Assembly (NCBI GenBank): GCA_037176905.1
Contig: JBBBWG010006435.1
Location: 1-26,531, forward strand
Length of the DNA stretch: 26,531 bases
Direction: 5' to 3'
Source: Azolla pinnata
Taxonomy: Eukaryota; Streptophyta; Polypodiopsida; Salviniales; Salviniaceae
Shown: in pieces, positions 11,337 through 22,552 of the stretch
Layout: every line of letters begins with the position of its first letter
Position numbering within the stretch: position 1 is the stretch's first letter
Program-made: the position numbers and the translations under genes
The notes under the pieces: generated by a model
Seen by the model: only the letters and a program-made list of their open reading frames with translations
What the model was told of the DNA's origin: nothing
Database searches by the model: none

Positions 11337-11580
11337 CCTAACCCAGACTTAACCCTAACCCTAAACCTAACCCTAAAAGGGTCTGACCTAACCCTAATCC
11401 TAACCCTAAAAGAGTCTGACCTAACCCTAAAAGAGTCTGCCTAACCCTAACCCTAACCCTAAAAGGGTCTGACCTAACCCTAACCCTAAAAGGGTCTGAC
11501 CTAACCCTAACCCTAACCCTAACCCTAACCCTAAAAGGTTCTGACCTAACCCTAACCCTAAAGGGGTTTGACTAACTCTA
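11337..11580. repeat. Interstitial telomere-like array (CCCTAA) with regular spacers
   Basis: About 18 copies of CCCTAA occur in runs of one to five. The runs are separated by a spacer of the form AAAAGRGTCTGACCTAA about seven times. The repeat phase is six bases (CCCTAACCCTAA) rather than the seven-base CCCTAAA usual in plants. The array ends about 200 bp before the ADA2 start codon, so it lies in the promoter or early leader. In plants short AAACCCTA telo-boxes are known promoter elements; whether this array acts so is inference. Confidence 0.9.
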
Positions 11581-11772
11581 ATTTCTTCTCTAGAAGAAAA
11601 GAAGCAAAGCTAAATAAAAGAAACTAGAGACGAAGGCGAAAGAGAAACGAAAGAAAGCGCCGTCTGTTGTCTGTCTGGCTCTGCGTCGCAGCTCCTGCGC
11701 GAGGAGAGAAAGGCTGGAAGCGACACAAGCGACGGCAGTTGCCATCGCCGATCATCCTCCCCCTCCCCATCC

Positions 11773-14700
11773 ATGGGCCGTTACAAAGCTCAAGCGCCTC
11801 CCGAAGACAGCAACAGGTCCGTCTTTTTTTTTTTTTGTGCATCCCTCCTTTTTATGCATCCGTGTGTTTGCCGGGATGCGTCAGAACGAAAGAGAGAAGA
11901 AGTAAAGCTACACGAACTTCTTTCCAGAGGCCTAAACGATCGATGCATAGGTAGATGATCATATTATCGTCTTTGAAAGTCAAATATGACACATGATATC
12001 GAAAATAAACATTTTCACGTGTTAAGGAGCGACTCTCGATGCGAGAGAGAGGTTCAATTATCGTGAAGCATGCTAGTTTGCATTGTGATTATAGAATTTA
12101 GTAGCAACTCTCCATGTTCAAGCGTTTTTGCAAATAAGGATTGCAATGAAGAGTGTACATCAGGATTGTGAAGGATGCTTGGGGGAGAGAGAGAGATTTC
12201 ATTATCATTTCTGGAGGTCAACTATGATCCATGAGATCAAGAATGAAGCATGCTAGTTTGCATTGTGATTGCGAAATTCAGTAGCAACTCTCCATGTTCA
12301 AGATTTGTCGCTAATAAGCATGCAGCGTAGAGTGTACATCAGGATTGTGAGAGGAATGCCTGGTGGGGGAGATGGAGAGAGAGAGAGGTGTTAAGAACTT
12401 ATTACCAAAATAGAGGCCAAAAGATAGATTAAAACTATAAACTTATTCGGATAGAGGGACCCGATCCACTCCAACCACTCTTGAGCTATGTACTAGTCAT
12501 AGTCGACCTTCCACTGGCGTTCTATACCATTGGATATAAGGTGGACTAGTACCTTGGAGAGATGTCGACACTTTCATCACGAGAGCCTTGCTGCACCATA
12601 TGATGATTAATCCATATGAAAACCTTAATCATCTAAGTCCACATGGAATATAGCTATGGCCACCCATAGGACTTGTTTTCACTGAAGCCATTTGAAGTGT
12701 AAAATACAATATTTTCTGCATAATTACCATGTTCAACTTCTGATGTGTTTGAGAACGAGAATGAGAGACAGCATCTGGTAAGCATCTGTTCAAAGAAAGA
12801 GAGCTGTGACTGAATTCAAAAAGCAGCGGCAAGATTTTAATGATTGCATTTGTAAATAATTTTAGATGAATTTGTATTCAGGCTACATACTCAGACGTCA
12901 ACGCCATGTCATTAATGTATAGTAATATTTGTACGATTATCCTGCTAAATACTATCCATAGCCTCGAACAAGCCATTTGGATACATGGTAATAACCTAGC
13001 CATAGCCTCCAACAATTCATTTGGATACGACACAATCTGTTCTAGCCATAGCCTCCAACAAGCCATTTGGATAACTCACTTTCTTTTCTTTGACTCAGTA
13101 CAGTACACATATCTCTCAAGTATCTACAAGGGTGCCAAGGGGTTCTCTGTTCATAGACTCAAATTCAATCCATATATTACTGGCCAATTATTATTGTTCT
13201 ATAAATTCTTGGGAAAATTAAAAAATGTGATCAAAGAATATGGGTTAGAAATATGAAATCATTTGGAGAATTGTTGAAAGCCTAAATTACTAAGCTATTG
13301 AGTGGAAGTATGAAATCATTTGGAGAATTTTTTAAAGCCTAAACTTCTAAGTTATTGAGTGTGGAACTGAACTATGTCAAACTGCCTAATTTTATAAAAC
13401 TAAATTCAAATTTCAGCTAAATCCAAATCAAAATTTACACTCAAAACTGAACTTTAATAGTGATGTATGATGTTTAGGTCTGGTTTTGGTTTGAGCTGAA
13501 CTGGCTCGATAGCTAATCTGGAAAGCTCCAAGAAATGGTGAAATACTATATATAACCTTATTTTCCATGGAATAATAACACGGTATTATTTTGGAAAATT
13601 GAATTGGCCAAAAGTCATGTGCTAGAAAAGATGAGACCAAGCTTTTTATATAGTCTTTGAAGTTACAGCTCTAACCCTAGCATTATGCCTCTTTATTATG
13701 TCTAAACGAAAAGGGTATCATGATGATAATTGGTAATTTTAACCGTTATGAATTTTTATTGAAGTCAGTGCACTTTTATCTACTCTAGGATGGTATGTTA
13801 TATGTATGTGCGCATGGTTGTGAAGTAGATAAGGATACCTCAAACTTTAGGTTTTTTATGGTGTTATATAGTTTTAAAGACATCAAAGGCTGCCTAGAGT
13901 GTTAGAAATGAATCCCTTTTATAGCTCTAAATTTTTTTCACTTCCACTAATTCAATGAATTCTTCAGATCAAAAAGAAGACGCCAGGGGCCTAATGTAGA
14001 TACAGGTTTAGCAGGTGAGTTGTTGACCAACTTTTGAACTGTATTCTTTTGAAATTTCGTTTAACACTGTTATTGCCTCCACGTTAAAATATAACTTTTT
14101 CTTTTGCAGCTGGACATGATTCTAAAAAAGCTTTGTACCACTGCAATTATTGCAATAAAGATATTTCGGGGATGGTTCGCATACGTTGTGCAAGGTGCCC
14201 TGATTTTGATCTTTGTCTTGAGTGCTTCTCTGTCGGTGCAGAGGTCACTCCACACAAGGCTAATCATCCTTATAGAGTGATTGTAAGTTACTCATTTCTT
14301 TATGTTATAAAAAGAACTTATTGTAAGAAGATTTAGGGATTGTCTTTGTTATTATTATTGTACATTGTGGGTTTTTACTGTCAGTTCAGATAATATGCAC
14401 GTAAACCTCGTTATTCAGTGTCTTGAGTTAAAAATTCTGGAAGCTTCTTTTGGGTCCAAGAGTTCCTCAAACTTCCTGGAGGAGCCAGCTACGTCCATTA
14501 TTTGTGTTTATGACATGTACATGCCTTATATCATTAGACTTTTGGAGAATACATGTTTGTAGAAAATATGGAGGAAAAAGACAATTATTATCAGCCAGTG
14601 TATTCTGACATCATGTCAGTGTGCACATGCATCTCCTTTTTTATGGACTGTGATCCTCTAGCCTTTTGTAGACATGCTCCCTTCCTTATAAACGTCTATA

Positions 14701-17700
14701 ATAGTCAGAATTGAGTTCACAACATGAAGCCCTTTTTCCGGACTGTGATGTTGAAATTGGTGATGCAGAATTTATCTCCTTTTTTGCACCACTAAAGATT
14801 TTACAAAAAGTTACGCAATTCTTATTTGACATTTTGACTGCTGGTATTTATTTTGTGAAATTGAGGTTCTTGTTCGCATCTTGCTTTCTGATGGGTTCAT
14901 TTCTTGTTTTATGTTTATGAAATACAATTGACTCTCTTGTGATCAAAGCTGGAGTAGGTATATATAGTTTTGTGATGGTTTTTACAAATGTTCACCTATG
15001 CATGAAGGAGTTATTCTTTTTATCAAACCTTTCGGTACATTCTTCCAATAAGGTGAACGTATATTTGAATCTTTGTTGATGAATGCATACAAATATTTAG
15101 AATATGCATGAGTGCCAATTTATGCATCAATGAATTATTTTCTTATCTATGTTTCTTCTGCTCATTTTTCTAATGCAGTATTGTCTTGCAGGAGAACTTA
15201 TGCTTTCCTCTCTTACAATCAGATTGGACTGCTGATGAAGAAATACTGTTGCTAGAGGTACACTGCCTGGAAACCTAGTAATGCCTGTATTCTTTTGCAG
15301 AATATTTTTTGGATGCCTGAATTGTAATTTCTACAGGCAGTTGAAACGCATGGTTTAGGTAATTGGGCTGATGTTTCAGAACATGTGGTTACGAAGACGA
15401 AAACTCAATGCTACAACCACTACATTTCGTCATACATGAATTCTCCATGTTCACCTCTTCCGGTACATTGCTGGAAGCATGGCTGGTGATCTTTTCCTTT
15501 AAACTTGCACATATGTATCTCAAGCTTTAGCCATTTTTTGTTTCATCAAAGCTTGGGTTTTTTGTTTTGAGTTTTGATTGCAGGACCTATCATATCTTCA
15601 TGGAAAAACGAGGGCAGATCTTCTAGCTACTTTGAAATCTCACTCTGATGGGAGAAGAGGTACATAACCTTATCTATTTCATTTGCAGTTTTAAGCATTT
15701 TTGTTCTTCCATATAAATTGCAGATCATGACAACAGCCCTACTTGCAGATGGAATTACATTAAAACCACCAAAGCAGGAGCCATCAGTTTCACCCACAAG
15801 AGTCAAGTAAGAAGTGCTGGCTTTGGTTTCTTTTGACTTGGTTTGTTTCCACTTTTTTACATGGGCGCTTACTGTTATGTGAAATAATATGTTTTTTATT
15901 TCATTGTTCCTAAAGTTATATCATTCGCTTGCATCGTATCTAATGACTTTCAATTATGATATCCTTATTCGTGACACTAAGAAACAACCTAGATCCTTAG
16001 TGAAAATCAGCCTTGCATTGGGTCTAAGTCAAATCGTTTGGGTTAGGACAAGTGGGAAATCAGCTGTCCTAAAACTTGGGACAAACTCACAAGGACCTGT
16101 GACTAGGATAACTAGTAACTTACTTATCATACTCTTAAACCATTTGAATTAACCTCTTTAAACTTTCTGGATGAACCAAAAGTATTTTATGATAAACAGA
16201 GGCATTGCAATGCAATCAGAACATCTGTATGTTTATGATAAACAGAGGCAGTGCAGTGCAAGCAGAACATCTGTATGTTTATGATAAACAGATCCTGGAA
16301 AACATGATTGCAATACCCAGCCTGAACTAGGAAGTGGTATATTATAGTTGTTCATCAATGTAAGGGGTTTTTATTGATAATATTTTCCTCATGTGCTGCT
16401 GAAAAATGGCTCATTATTTATTTGTAGATGTGGCTAAATAAGCTGTATATCTATGAACGTGTTTGTCTTAATTTCTGGAAATGCAGATTAGTACAATTAT
16501 ATTTATATGATTATTGTTGATTTTTCTATGATTATCATTGGTTTCAGAATAGAGGAGAGGGATACTTCACGAGAAGTAAGGTCACCATCAAGTATTAGTG
16601 TAGGTAATCACATTATTACACCCTTGCTAGTTTTCTTGTATCATGCATACTGATAAAGTTCAGTCTGATGTGTTGTGTCATGCACTACGTTATAGTGATT
16701 TTACTTACCTTAGAGCAATGAGGCATGTCATTTTCCAGCTTTTAACCTCATTTATTTCCGAATCTGGTGTCAACAAATTATGAGAAATTACCTTGAGATA
16801 GAATAAGAAACTAGAAGCATTGAGAATATAGAGAAGTTGAAGGCACAGCTATTATTAATCAGAGCAGCCAATTGATGAAAGTTTATTTCAGGTTCTGTAA
16901 CAGACGGGGAAAAAGTTAACGAAAAAGTCTTTGAAAGCAAATCTTTGACAGCAGCTACATGTGTTGACAAAAAGCCAATAACAATGGGACAGCACAAAGA
17001 AGGATCTGATACTCCTGCAGCAGGAGCTGATGGTAAATATAACATACATGGACTATCTAGATATGCTACTTTAATTGCAGTGTTTGATGCACGTAATTCA
17101 AAAGAGAAGCACTTTGTTTTAGGTCATTCTTTGTGGTGATCTATTTGCAGATGGAGTTCAGAGCAACAGAAGCATTGGGGTGAAAAAGCCCAAACCAGTA
17201 CTTGAAGGTATGACAGATGGCACTGCTTACCTTGAACAGAGTGGCTACAATCCAAAAAGAAGGGAGTTCGATCCAGAGTATGACAACGATGCCGAACTTC
17301 CATTGGCTGAAATGGAGTTCAAAGATACTGATACAGAGACTGATCATGAATTGAAACTCCAAATGTTGCACATATATGTGTCCAGGTGAATTTATGAACA
17401 TTGCATTTTCTTATCCAGATTACTCTGCATCCATATGAAAATGCCGTGAGAATCGAAATAAAGGTGGCAGTGTGTCAATTGGATTCGTGAATGTTGCATA
17501 CCCTTCGTCTGAATTGTTTTATTTGTTACAATCATATATCACGAGAATTAGGATGGGGATGTGCAATCCTCTTACATGCACTCGGTCCACCAATCTATCT
17601 GCTAGGAAATTATGACAGTGGACGGTGTTTTCTCAGGTAGATCTCATTTCTTATAGGAAAAGTGAGATGTGAGAGGGAGCAGCTATCGTAGGGATGATGT

Positions 17701-19829
17701 GCAGAAACAGGATTGTAGGATAGAGGAGAGGAGTCGCTGGTTTGGTTTGTACCCAGCCACTTGAGTTGGTACATAAGAAAATGTTATTATATTAGCTAAC
17801 CCTGGAAAGAGTGTTTTCACATTACAATAATAGGTGTGCTGCCCAAGTGAACAATGTGTTCACATATATGAATAATAACTTAATTTGTGAACTACGGGCC
17901 TTTACACCCAACACATTTCTGCAAATGGAAACTGGTGCAGGATTTGCTTACTTGGTGCATTCCCACTAGATGGACTATGGGATGATACCATATAAAGGAA
18001 TTCATTGTTCCTTGACCATCATCATGTACTTATGTTTTTTTTTTAGATTAAAAAACTCCCTTTCTAGGCAGAAGCTTCATTGGCAGGACATAGGAAATCT
18101 GTTTTCTATTCTGTTTGCAAAATGTAGAAGCCAAATTATTTTTATCTCATCTTATGTTTGAACTTTCCATAACAATAGATTGGATGAAAGAAAAAGACGG
18201 AAAGATTTTATTCTAGAGAGGGGGTTGCTTGATGTGAGGAAACAGCAGGAGAAGGATAATCAGAGGTCTGAGGAAGAACGCAGGCTTTATAGACAAGCAC
18301 GCGTTTTCTTGCGCTACCATTCAACAGAAGAACATGAAGCATTAATTTCAGGGCTTTGTGCAGAGGAGAAGATAAGACAGTACATATCGTATTTGCAGGT
18401 ATTAACTTTTGCTAGCTGAAATTTATGTTTTCCATGCATAAGCTTTATTTAATATTTCTTATTCGTCCTTGGAATTGATCCTTTTGTTTATGTGCCAAAA
18501 TTAATTCAAAAAGATATTCTCTTAAAGCTAGATGATTCTTCAATCGTGGCCAAAAAAAGCTTAACATTCATTTAATAAGATTACTCCGAAACCATAGGAA
18601 GAAAACGTGTGGAAACTTTTATATAGATGCATCAAACAGATTCTTTTTATAGTTTCCAAGAATTGGAATTTATAATGTAGACCATCGATATTTATACAAA
18701 TATATTTAGAATTGGTTTAATAAAAATATTCAGAATATAAATGTCCTTTCAATATACTTGCATAATTGATTACCTGAGACGTATCTATGATGTTTTTCTG
18801 TATATTCTAGACATTTGTTTTTGCAATATTGCGTGCTGGGCTTGAGGCTTGAGACTGAAGTAGAAAATAATCATATGTATTTACATTTCTCAGCATAAGA
18901 AGGCTGTCCATCATTTCTCCTATAATCTATTCTATTTTGAGGTCATTCTGTATTTTACATTGAGCTATGCAGGTTGTAAGAAATAATCCAATAGTAAAAA
19001 GTAGAGGTTTTTTGAGGTCATCTTGAGTGCTAAAATCATGTGTGGTTGTCTCCTGTTTGAAAGTTTTGCATCAAGATTTTGAAATTTGTAGGCTGCTATT
19101 CCATAAAGGATGATGTGGTTTGGACATCCCGAATTTTATCTTGAACTTGATTCTCCTTAGGCCAAATGGAGATTTACTGCACTGCAGGAATGTAGAGCTG
19201 CGGGTTGCCATACCTTGGCTGAAGCACAACAGTACAGATCTGAGAAGCTAAAGCAGGAGCCAATCATCAAGAGGAATAAGGACGGCTCTCTTCTGCAACC
19301 GCAATCTGGCAAGGGCATTCAGCGTGGTGCATCCAAGACGCTGGTCAAAGAAGGAAGTGATAGTAATATCAACCCATTTGCCAGTATTGGGAACTTCACT
19401 ACCTTTGACATTACAGGATTACCGGGGACTAATTTGTTATCATCTATAGTAATCTCTTATACTTCTGTATTAATCCTTTTCCTCTGTATATATGCTTGAT
19501 CCCTTGTACATTCATTCTTCTGCAGTAATGTTTTGATGGCACTGTATGATAGCCTTTTGTTTGTGTATTTGATGCCTGATGTAAACCTTTTGATCTTTCA
19601 GGAACAACAATTATGTTGTAAAAACAAGATTTTCCCCTCGAGCTATTTGAAGATGAAGGAAGTATTAATGATTGAAAGCATGAAAGGTAGCCAATTGAAG
19701 CGATCAGATGCTCAACGTCTCTTGAAAGGATTTCCAAGCAAAGCAGATGCTGTTTTTGACTTACTTTTACAGATGGGCTGGATCCAGAGTCCAGATGTGC
19801 CCAATGCTCTAAATCTAAAGCAAAGCTAG
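11773..19829 (+). CDS. ADA2: Transcriptional adaptor ADA2 (SAGA subunit), 13 coding exons
   Basis: ADA2 partners the histone acetyltransferase GCN5 in nuclear SAGA-type co-activator complexes. Exons: 11773-11816, 13968-14014, 14110-14282, 15192-15257, 15337-15462, 15584-15659, 15749-15806, 16548-16603, 16892-17032, 17151-17385, 18179-18398, 19188-19448, 19602-19829; all phases agree, giving 576 aa. A basic SKRRR patch lies at residue 16. The ZZ finger spans about 42-83 with Cys pairs CNYC, CARC and CLEC and two His (79, 83). The SANT domain spans about 98-143 with W100 and W120. The ADA2 middle block includes [11 protein letters not shown] near 301 and [10 protein letters not shown] at 342. 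A C-terminal SWIRM domain covers about 502-564 ([14 protein letters not shown]-like, KADAVFDLL). Start MGRYK fits plant ADA2, which begins MGRSR/MGRSK. Plants carry ADA2a and ADA2b; I cannot say which this is. No break is seen. Confidence 0.96.
12050..12395. repeat. Tandem duplication of ~180 bp in ADA2 intron 1
   Basis: GAAGCATGCTAGTTTGCATT occurs near 12063 and 12243. In both copies it is followed by GTAGCAACTCTCCATGTTCA, then GAGTGTACATCAGGATTGTG, then a GA-rich tail. The copies are similar enough to suggest a fairly recent duplication. Confidence 0.85.
12957..13075. repeat. Three tandem copies of a 44-46 bp unit in ADA2 intron 1
   Basis: CATAGCCTCSAACAAGCC followed by ATTTGGATA begins at 12957, 13001 (variant) and 13047. 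Units differ by a few bases. The long plus-strand open frame at 12906-13256 is produced by this repeat and is not a gene. Confidence 0.85.
13252..13365. repeat. 57 bp tandem duplication in ADA2 intron 1
   Basis: TATGAAATCATTTGGAGAAT begins at 13252 and again at 13309, followed in each by AAAGCCTAAA, CTAAGYTATTGAGTG. The copies are nearly identical apart from a few substitutions. Confidence 0.9.
16186..16292. repeat. 46 bp tandem repeat, two full copies and a partial, ADA2 intron 7
   Basis: TTTATGATAAACAGA begins at 16186, 16232 and 16278. The two full units continue with GGCA, TGCARTGCAA and CAGAACATCTGTATG. The third stops after the first word. The spacing is exactly 46 bp twice. Confidence 0.92.
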
Positions 19830-19897
19830 TTTTGTGGAAAGCTGGGGGAGGGTTGATCAATACACGGTTCTTAGTTTATTTGATATTCTCGAGAAGT

Positions 19898-19903
19898 AAT
19901 AAA
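19898..19903 (+). promoter_or_regulatory. Candidate ADA2 polyadenylation signal
   Basis: AATAAA lies about 70 bp after the ADA2 stop codon, followed by a T-rich stretch at 19918-19928. Position and sequence fit a plant poly(A) signal, though plant signals are loose and others could be used. Confidence 0.5.
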
Positions 19904-19929
19904 GCATTGATTGTGCTTTTTTTTTTATC

Positions 19930-22200
19930 ATACCCGGTTTTTTGTGTACAGTTCATATTGAGGGTTCTATTATCGAGGCAATATTCTATTTAAAGGGTTG
20001 CAAGGAAACATTTGTTGCTCTCTATCCCAATAAATCCTGGTTTTAATTGGTGACTAACTGATGGCATATTTGTAAAAAGGAATGTTGATTGCCAGCCCTG
20101 GCTTATATATATTGTGTACACTTTTTGATCCGTTTTGTTTCATATCTTGTGTGATTCCTCAGTTCATTAACAGATGAGTTCTGCAGCTATGTCTTGTGTT
20201 CTTCATGCAGATGTTCAATTACATCACATTTGGAGGTCAGTACACTCTTTTGAAATTTCATCCCTACGCCCTCTTTAGTTTTTATACGTTCTTATCATAC
20301 ATATTCAATTTATCTATCCCTTGAGGGATGGGAAGAGTAATCCTCTGTTTGAAAGCAGCCGTGATATCCCTTCTGAAGATATGCATGTCACGGTTTTGAA
20401 GATGAGTGAGCAAGATTCAGCAGTTCTTGTATATGCAATTTTTTTCTGAATGATTGAAATGGTGCTGTTTTCTGATGTGGTACATTTTTTGAAATGAAAC
20501 AGGCTGCTGACCTCTTAGTTCGGAGAAGAACCAGACTATGGACAAAATCGCTCATAAGAGGGACATGAAGGGTAAGTTCCTCCACGACACATGTAGGTGG
20601 TCCTTTTTCTTTGCACATGATCTAGATTTTAAATTGCTGGAGCCTGTGGGTCAACCAAATTCCGAGCGGTTTGTAAATGTGGTCAGTAATGGAAAGAGAC
20701 AGTGAGATTGGTCTTGTTTGCACAGTACCTGATTTTCAAGGAGGTTGAAAGGCTGGAATTCGCAGACAACAGAAATCTCTCCAAAAGACCATGGAAACTA
20801 CTTTGTGATGCAATCAATGAAAGGCCAAGAGTGTGATTGGCATATGTTGGTGCATTTCACCTTGACCACTGATATCTGTTGGCGGTGTTGGTCGATCGTC
20901 TATTTTGCTTGCTTGGTATCAGTGCTTGCTTTCTTTGCCAAGACGAAGACTGTTACAACACGAAGATCACACGACCTATGTAATCATTCATTATTGAAGA
21001 GGTGGGTGGATCTGGTCATCTTGGTTCTGATTGTGGCAACACATGCTCTCTCTCTCTGGGGCACGCAATCGTTGATTGGCCAAAATGCTATTCCAAAAAC
21101 TTGTAGTAATGTATACCAAAATCAAGACATGTGAACCATCAGACATTGGAAATTCTGCCACAAGAGATGAGAACAGAAGATGCATCACTCAGGCAAAGCA
21201 ACAAAAAGGCCTACCAGATCAAAATGGCCGCACAATTGAGTTTGGTCCTATGATCATCATCAATGTTTCATTGATCCAGTGGTGGAAGACAGTGCTGTCG
21301 ATTGCATGGCCAATCTACATACAACACATTGAAAGAAATACCAGTTCACAACCTCGATCAGAGAGGCGGATTCACGTCACAACTGAACATGGGAGTACTG
21401 ACGATTTCTATGGACAAAACATCACATCCGAGAACAGTGGGGAAACCCTGTTTCTTTCCACACGCTTTCTTGTACCCTATTTTTGAAATGTAGTTCCTTC
21501 TTCATCTGTACCTTGGTACACTGATTCCTTCATCTGCCACTGCCATTGCCCACTCTGATAGCTCCTTCAACTACGACCATAGTTTACATACAAAATGTAG
21601 CTTGTAAATTGGTTTTCATGATTTTGGATGCCAAACTCGTTTCCAAGGATTGCATACCAGACATCTTTGAATGAACACCTGCTGATTGAAAATTTGTTTG
21701 GATGATTTCCACCCAATGCGTCAGATCTCTTAATTGAGGCATACATAACCTCTGATTTTATTCAATCCTGATCCATTCATTACATTGACAATTCCTTCAC
21801 AATCGTTTGCAAGCTCAACCATTATAATGATGGATCTGATTTTGAGCTCAAGAAAGAAACTCTTTTCAAGAATTCATCAGAATGTACAATGATATTACAT
21901 TTGACCGGCGCTTTGTAACAACTACTTTCTCTAGCTGCCTTTCCATTTCAGCATATCCTTGCAAGCCTTTCTTTTTTGTTGCATTCCCATTTGATGATAT
22001 CCATCTAGCAAGACATATTACATCAAATCCATTGGTTATATCCGGGAAGATTATTGTGATGGACATGTGAAGGAAATGCTAGAAATTAAATTTGCGGAAT
22101 TCCACAACAAGCTTGAGATCCAAGTGAAACAAACAACATAAAGCTGTACAAAAAGAGATCATTGGTCATGCTAGAGTTAGCAGTTTAAGGTTTAGCTTAG
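19930..22200. other. Region between convergent ADA2 and prenyltransferase genes, no assigned gene
   Basis: ADA2 ends at 19829 on the plus strand and the prenyltransferase ends at 22553 on the minus strand. The interval carries several open stretches in different frames (20174-20236, 20331-20450, 20511-20706, 20745-21134, 21076-21486) with good-looking acceptors such as TTCTTCATGCAG before 20211. None matches a family I recognise. From 21490 to 22200 I see nothing beyond ordinary AT-rich sequence. Confidence 0.5.
20745..21134 (+). CDS. Unassigned 129-codon open frame with two hydrophobic segments
   Basis: I do not recognise this protein. The frame starts at ATG 20745 and stops at 21134. Two hydrophobic segments are visible, near residues 49-65 (WSIVYFACLVSVLAFF) and 87-105 (WVDLVILVLIVATHALSLW), with a basic stretch between them (KTKTVTTRRS). 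That would suit a small two-pass membrane protein. Against it, overlapping frames nearby are also open, no splice partner is clear and no family motif is seen. It may be chance, 3' untranslated sequence of ADA2, or the remnant of a gene. Confidence 0.2.
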   Translation: MKGWNSQTTEISPKDHGNYFVMQSMKGQECDWHMLVHFTLTTDICWRCWSIVYFACLVSVLAFFAKTKTVTTRRSHDLCNHSLLKRWVDLVILVLIVATHALSLWGTQSLIGQNAIPKTCSNVYQNQDM

Positions 22201-22214
22201 ACTGCAAAGGGGTG

Positions 22215-22541
22215 TTAGATCACATGACAGCCAGCCCCCCCAACATCCTTGAGATTACCTCTTTCTTTGCTGTTGAACTCCAAAATGCCGCCTGATCGAT
22301 GTACACGGAAAGCTACCCTAACTTTAGACATGTGTTGTTTCTCCTCCTTTTTGCCCTTTATGAAGAGTAGGAAGCTCCTGAGAGGTATATATTGTTTTGG
22401 GTAGAACCTCATCAAGGACCAGATAGGAGATTCTTCTTTATTTTTCTCTCCTCCAATATGATACACATGATCAGGTGAAGCAGAAGAAGAAGCTTGCATT
22501 ATTTTTGCAACGCTTTTCATGTTCTGACATCGATTCTTCAC
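22215..22541 (-). CDS. Small open frame just after the prenyltransferase stop, probably 3' UTR
   Basis: An ATG at 22541 lies 11 bases downstream of the prenyltransferase stop codon (on the minus strand) and opens a 108-codon frame rich in Lys, Ser and Glu. I recognise no domain. The position argues that it is in the 3' untranslated region of the same transcript. It could be a chance frame or a remnant of a longer C-terminus. Confidence 0.15.
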   Translation of the reverse strand: MKNRCQNMKSVAKIMQASSSASPDHVYHIGGEKNKEESPIWSLMRFYPKQYIPLRSFLLFIKGKKEEKQHMSKVRVAFRVHRSGGILEFNSKERGNLKDVGGAGCHVI

Positions 22542-22552
22542 CTGGTTATTAT

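Noticed and set aside
19444-19860. 138-codon minus-strand frame at the ADA2 3' end
   Set aside because: It is antisense to the SWIRM-coding exon and has no motif of its own.
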